In this document: piece by piece, positions 63,295-64,000 of the stretch
Layout: each line of letters begins with the position of its first letter
Position numbering within the stretch: the stretch's first letter is position 1
Made by a program: the position numbers and the translations under genes
Notes under the pieces: generated by a model
Told to the model about the DNA's origin: nothing
The model's database searches: none
Seen by the model: the letters and a program-made list of their open reading frames with translations, nothing else
DNA from: Lacinutrix algicola
GTDB taxonomy: Bacteria; Bacteroidota; Bacteroidia; Flavobacteriales; Flavobacteriaceae
Direction: 5' to 3'
Assembly (NCBI RefSeq): GCF_001418085.1
Contig: NZ_LIQH01000034.1
Coordinates: 1 to 64,000 of the forward strand
Length of the DNA: 64,000 bases

Positions 63295-63302
63295 CAAATT
63301 TA
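63295..63302 (-). promoter_or_regulatory. Putative -7 element of pheS
   Basis: TAAATTTG on the minus strand matches TAnnTTTG, 20 bases before the pheS start. Confidence 0.5.
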
Positions 63303-63418
63303 ATTAAAAATATCGTGATTTCCGGAAGGAAACAACGAAGTAATCTTTAAAAGAGAAAGAGATTGCTATAACAAATAGAAAAGGTTTGTTTTACAATGGC
63401 TTAATCTAGTCGTTGATT

Positions 63419-63495
63419 GCGTTAAGGATTGAACGGTTTGTTTGAGCTCCTCGCAGAGAGCGAGTAGTGAAAGCCTGACCCTTGTGGTAACGCCC
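63419..63495 (-). repeat. Interspersed GGCGTTACCACAAGGGTC repeat, copy B
   Basis: Inverted copy of the element at 49083-49164: on the minus strand it begins GGGCGTTACCACAAGGGTC and ends CCGTTCAATCCTTAACGC. Its middle has a different hairpin, CTCGC/GCGAG, compared with the T/A-rich stem in copy A. It lies between the 63502 gene's 3' end and pheS. Confidence 0.75.
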
Positions 63496-63501
63496 AAATA
63501 A

Positions 63502-63855
63502 TTAAATATATTCTGTTTCTAGAAAGTAATTTACAATGGCTTCTTTCATTAAAACGCTTTGCTCACCAGCTTTTAAGGTAGGCAATTCTTCTTTTATATG
63601 GTAATGTGGCCAGCCGTCTTCGTCTACGAAATCTAACTCGTAATAACCATAAGGAACTAGTAATTTACATATGGCAATGTGCATTAAGTCTAGCTTATGG
63701 TCTTTTTTAAACTTACGATCTAACTGCCCTAGTTCTTGGATACCAATTAGGTAAATTATAGCATCTAAATCTAGTTGATCTCCATCTGCAAATTGAATGG
63801 ATAGCTTGCTTACTACCAATTCCCAACGTTCTTTTAATTCTATATCTCTAGACAT
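63502..63855 (-). CDS. Conserved hypothetical protein
   Basis: A 117-residue soluble protein of a type common in Flavobacteriaceae but without a known role. It starts MSRDIELKERWELVVSKLSIQF and contains LDLDAIIYLIGIQELGQ, FKKDHKLDLMHIAICKLLVPYGYY and FVDEDGWPHYHIKEELP; the mostly helical first half and the conserved DGWPHY suggest a distinct fold. Upstream in-frame starts exist (63909), but the ATG at 63855 leaves room for a promoter with the divergent cvpA. Confidence 0.68.
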   Translation of the reverse strand: MSRDIELKERWELVVSKLSIQFADGDQLDLDAIIYLIGIQELGQLDRKFKKDHKLDLMHIAICKLLVPYGYYELDFVDEDGWPHYHIKEELPTLKAGEQSVLMKEAIVNYFLETEYI

Positions 63856-63917
63856 AATTTTTTTCCATTTTAATGGAAATCTCATTTTAGTTAAACTAAT
63901 AGTTAGCAAAGTTAATT

Positions 63918-63925
63918 TATATTTG
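63918..63925 (+). promoter_or_regulatory. Putative -7 element of cvpA
   Basis: TATATTTG matches TAnnTTTG, 17 bases before the ATG at 63942. Confidence 0.5.
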
Positions 63926-63941
63926 TCTAAAATCTATTATT

Positions 63942-64000
63942 ATGGCTGTTATTGATATTGTTTTAGGCGCTTTGCTTCTTTTTGGGCTTGTTCGTGGTTT
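63942..64000 (+). CDS. CvpA family protein, 5' part only
   Basis: The first 19 codons of a gene cut by the window edge: MAVIDIVLGALLLFGLVRG. A short start followed at once by a hydrophobic helix ending in GLVRG is the typical beginning of CvpA-family membrane proteins (colicin V production/purine-repressed family). The call rests on this short stretch only. It is divergent from the 63502 gene. Confidence 0.6.
   Translation, partial: MAVIDIVLGALLLFGLVRG

Noticed and set aside
1-64000. General homopolymer-error explanation for all frame anomalies
   Set aside because: Runs of eight and nine A are read in frame at 14636 and 35820, and almost all long genes are intact; a local error at individual sites remains possible.

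Overview
The window comes from an AT-rich genome of the Bacteroidota, almost certainly a marine-type Flavobacteriaceae. The evidence is two large surface proteins with type IX secretion (T9SS) type A sorting domains, a PorZ-like T9SS protein, TonB-dependent receptors, many lipoproteins with short SC lipoboxes, no convincing Shine-Dalgarno sites, and promoters matching the Bacteroidota TTG-N17/19-TAnnTTTG consensus. The genus cannot be fixed from sequence alone. No rRNA, tRNA, CRISPR array, prophage or insertion sequence was seen, so this is a chromosomal segment rather than a mobile island.

Layout. Positions 1-5030 hold an M61 peptidase and a translesion-synthesis cluster (umuC, umuD, dinB) with a CYTH protein between. 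Positions 5023-8600 carry a DUF2975/thioredoxin/DUF2975/XRE operon and small membrane or zinc-ribbon proteins. Positions 8900-12500 hold an NfeD-like/flotillin pair and a membrane protein. Positions 12600-19160 contain a degenerate MocR-type regulator divergent from a TonB receptor, then bioB, a JmjC/cupin protein, a small barrel protein and recX. Positions 19200-28530 are two giant paralogous T9SS adhesin-like proteins. Positions 28576-36675 hold a TonB receptor, recO and porZ facing an AlgI/AlgJ-like O-acetylation pair. Positions 36700-45800 are mostly housekeeping: gdhA, a Cys/Met PLP enzyme, a DMT exporter, a thioesterase, and the yicC-gmk-nadD set. Positions 45800-49050 hold a structured non-coding region, a Kbp-like LysM protein, a lipoprotein and gpsA. 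Positions 49250-52560 hold two hydrolases. Positions 52600-60520 hold a Crp-family regulator and a complete tripartite RND efflux operon bracketed by TetR and GbsR/MarR regulators. Then come nhaA, pheS, a small conserved protein and the start of cvpA at the right edge.

How genes work together. umuC, umuD and dinB form a mutagenic repair cluster, and recX and recO add recombination functions. porZ with the O-acyltransferase pair suggests envelope polysaccharide work. The efflux operon has a palindromic putative operator upstream of its first gene. The most unusual observations are: a recX gene whose conserved C-terminus lies in the -1 frame behind an A8 run; a second A8 run with the same offset before another gene; a compact series of stem-loops ending in a strong terminator (candidate ncRNA, 45974-46182); a MocR-like regulator in which the PLP lysine is Gln341; and an alpha/beta hydrolase carrying a long NTF2-like C-terminal half. 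I did not find a clearly new multi-gene system; these are individual leads.
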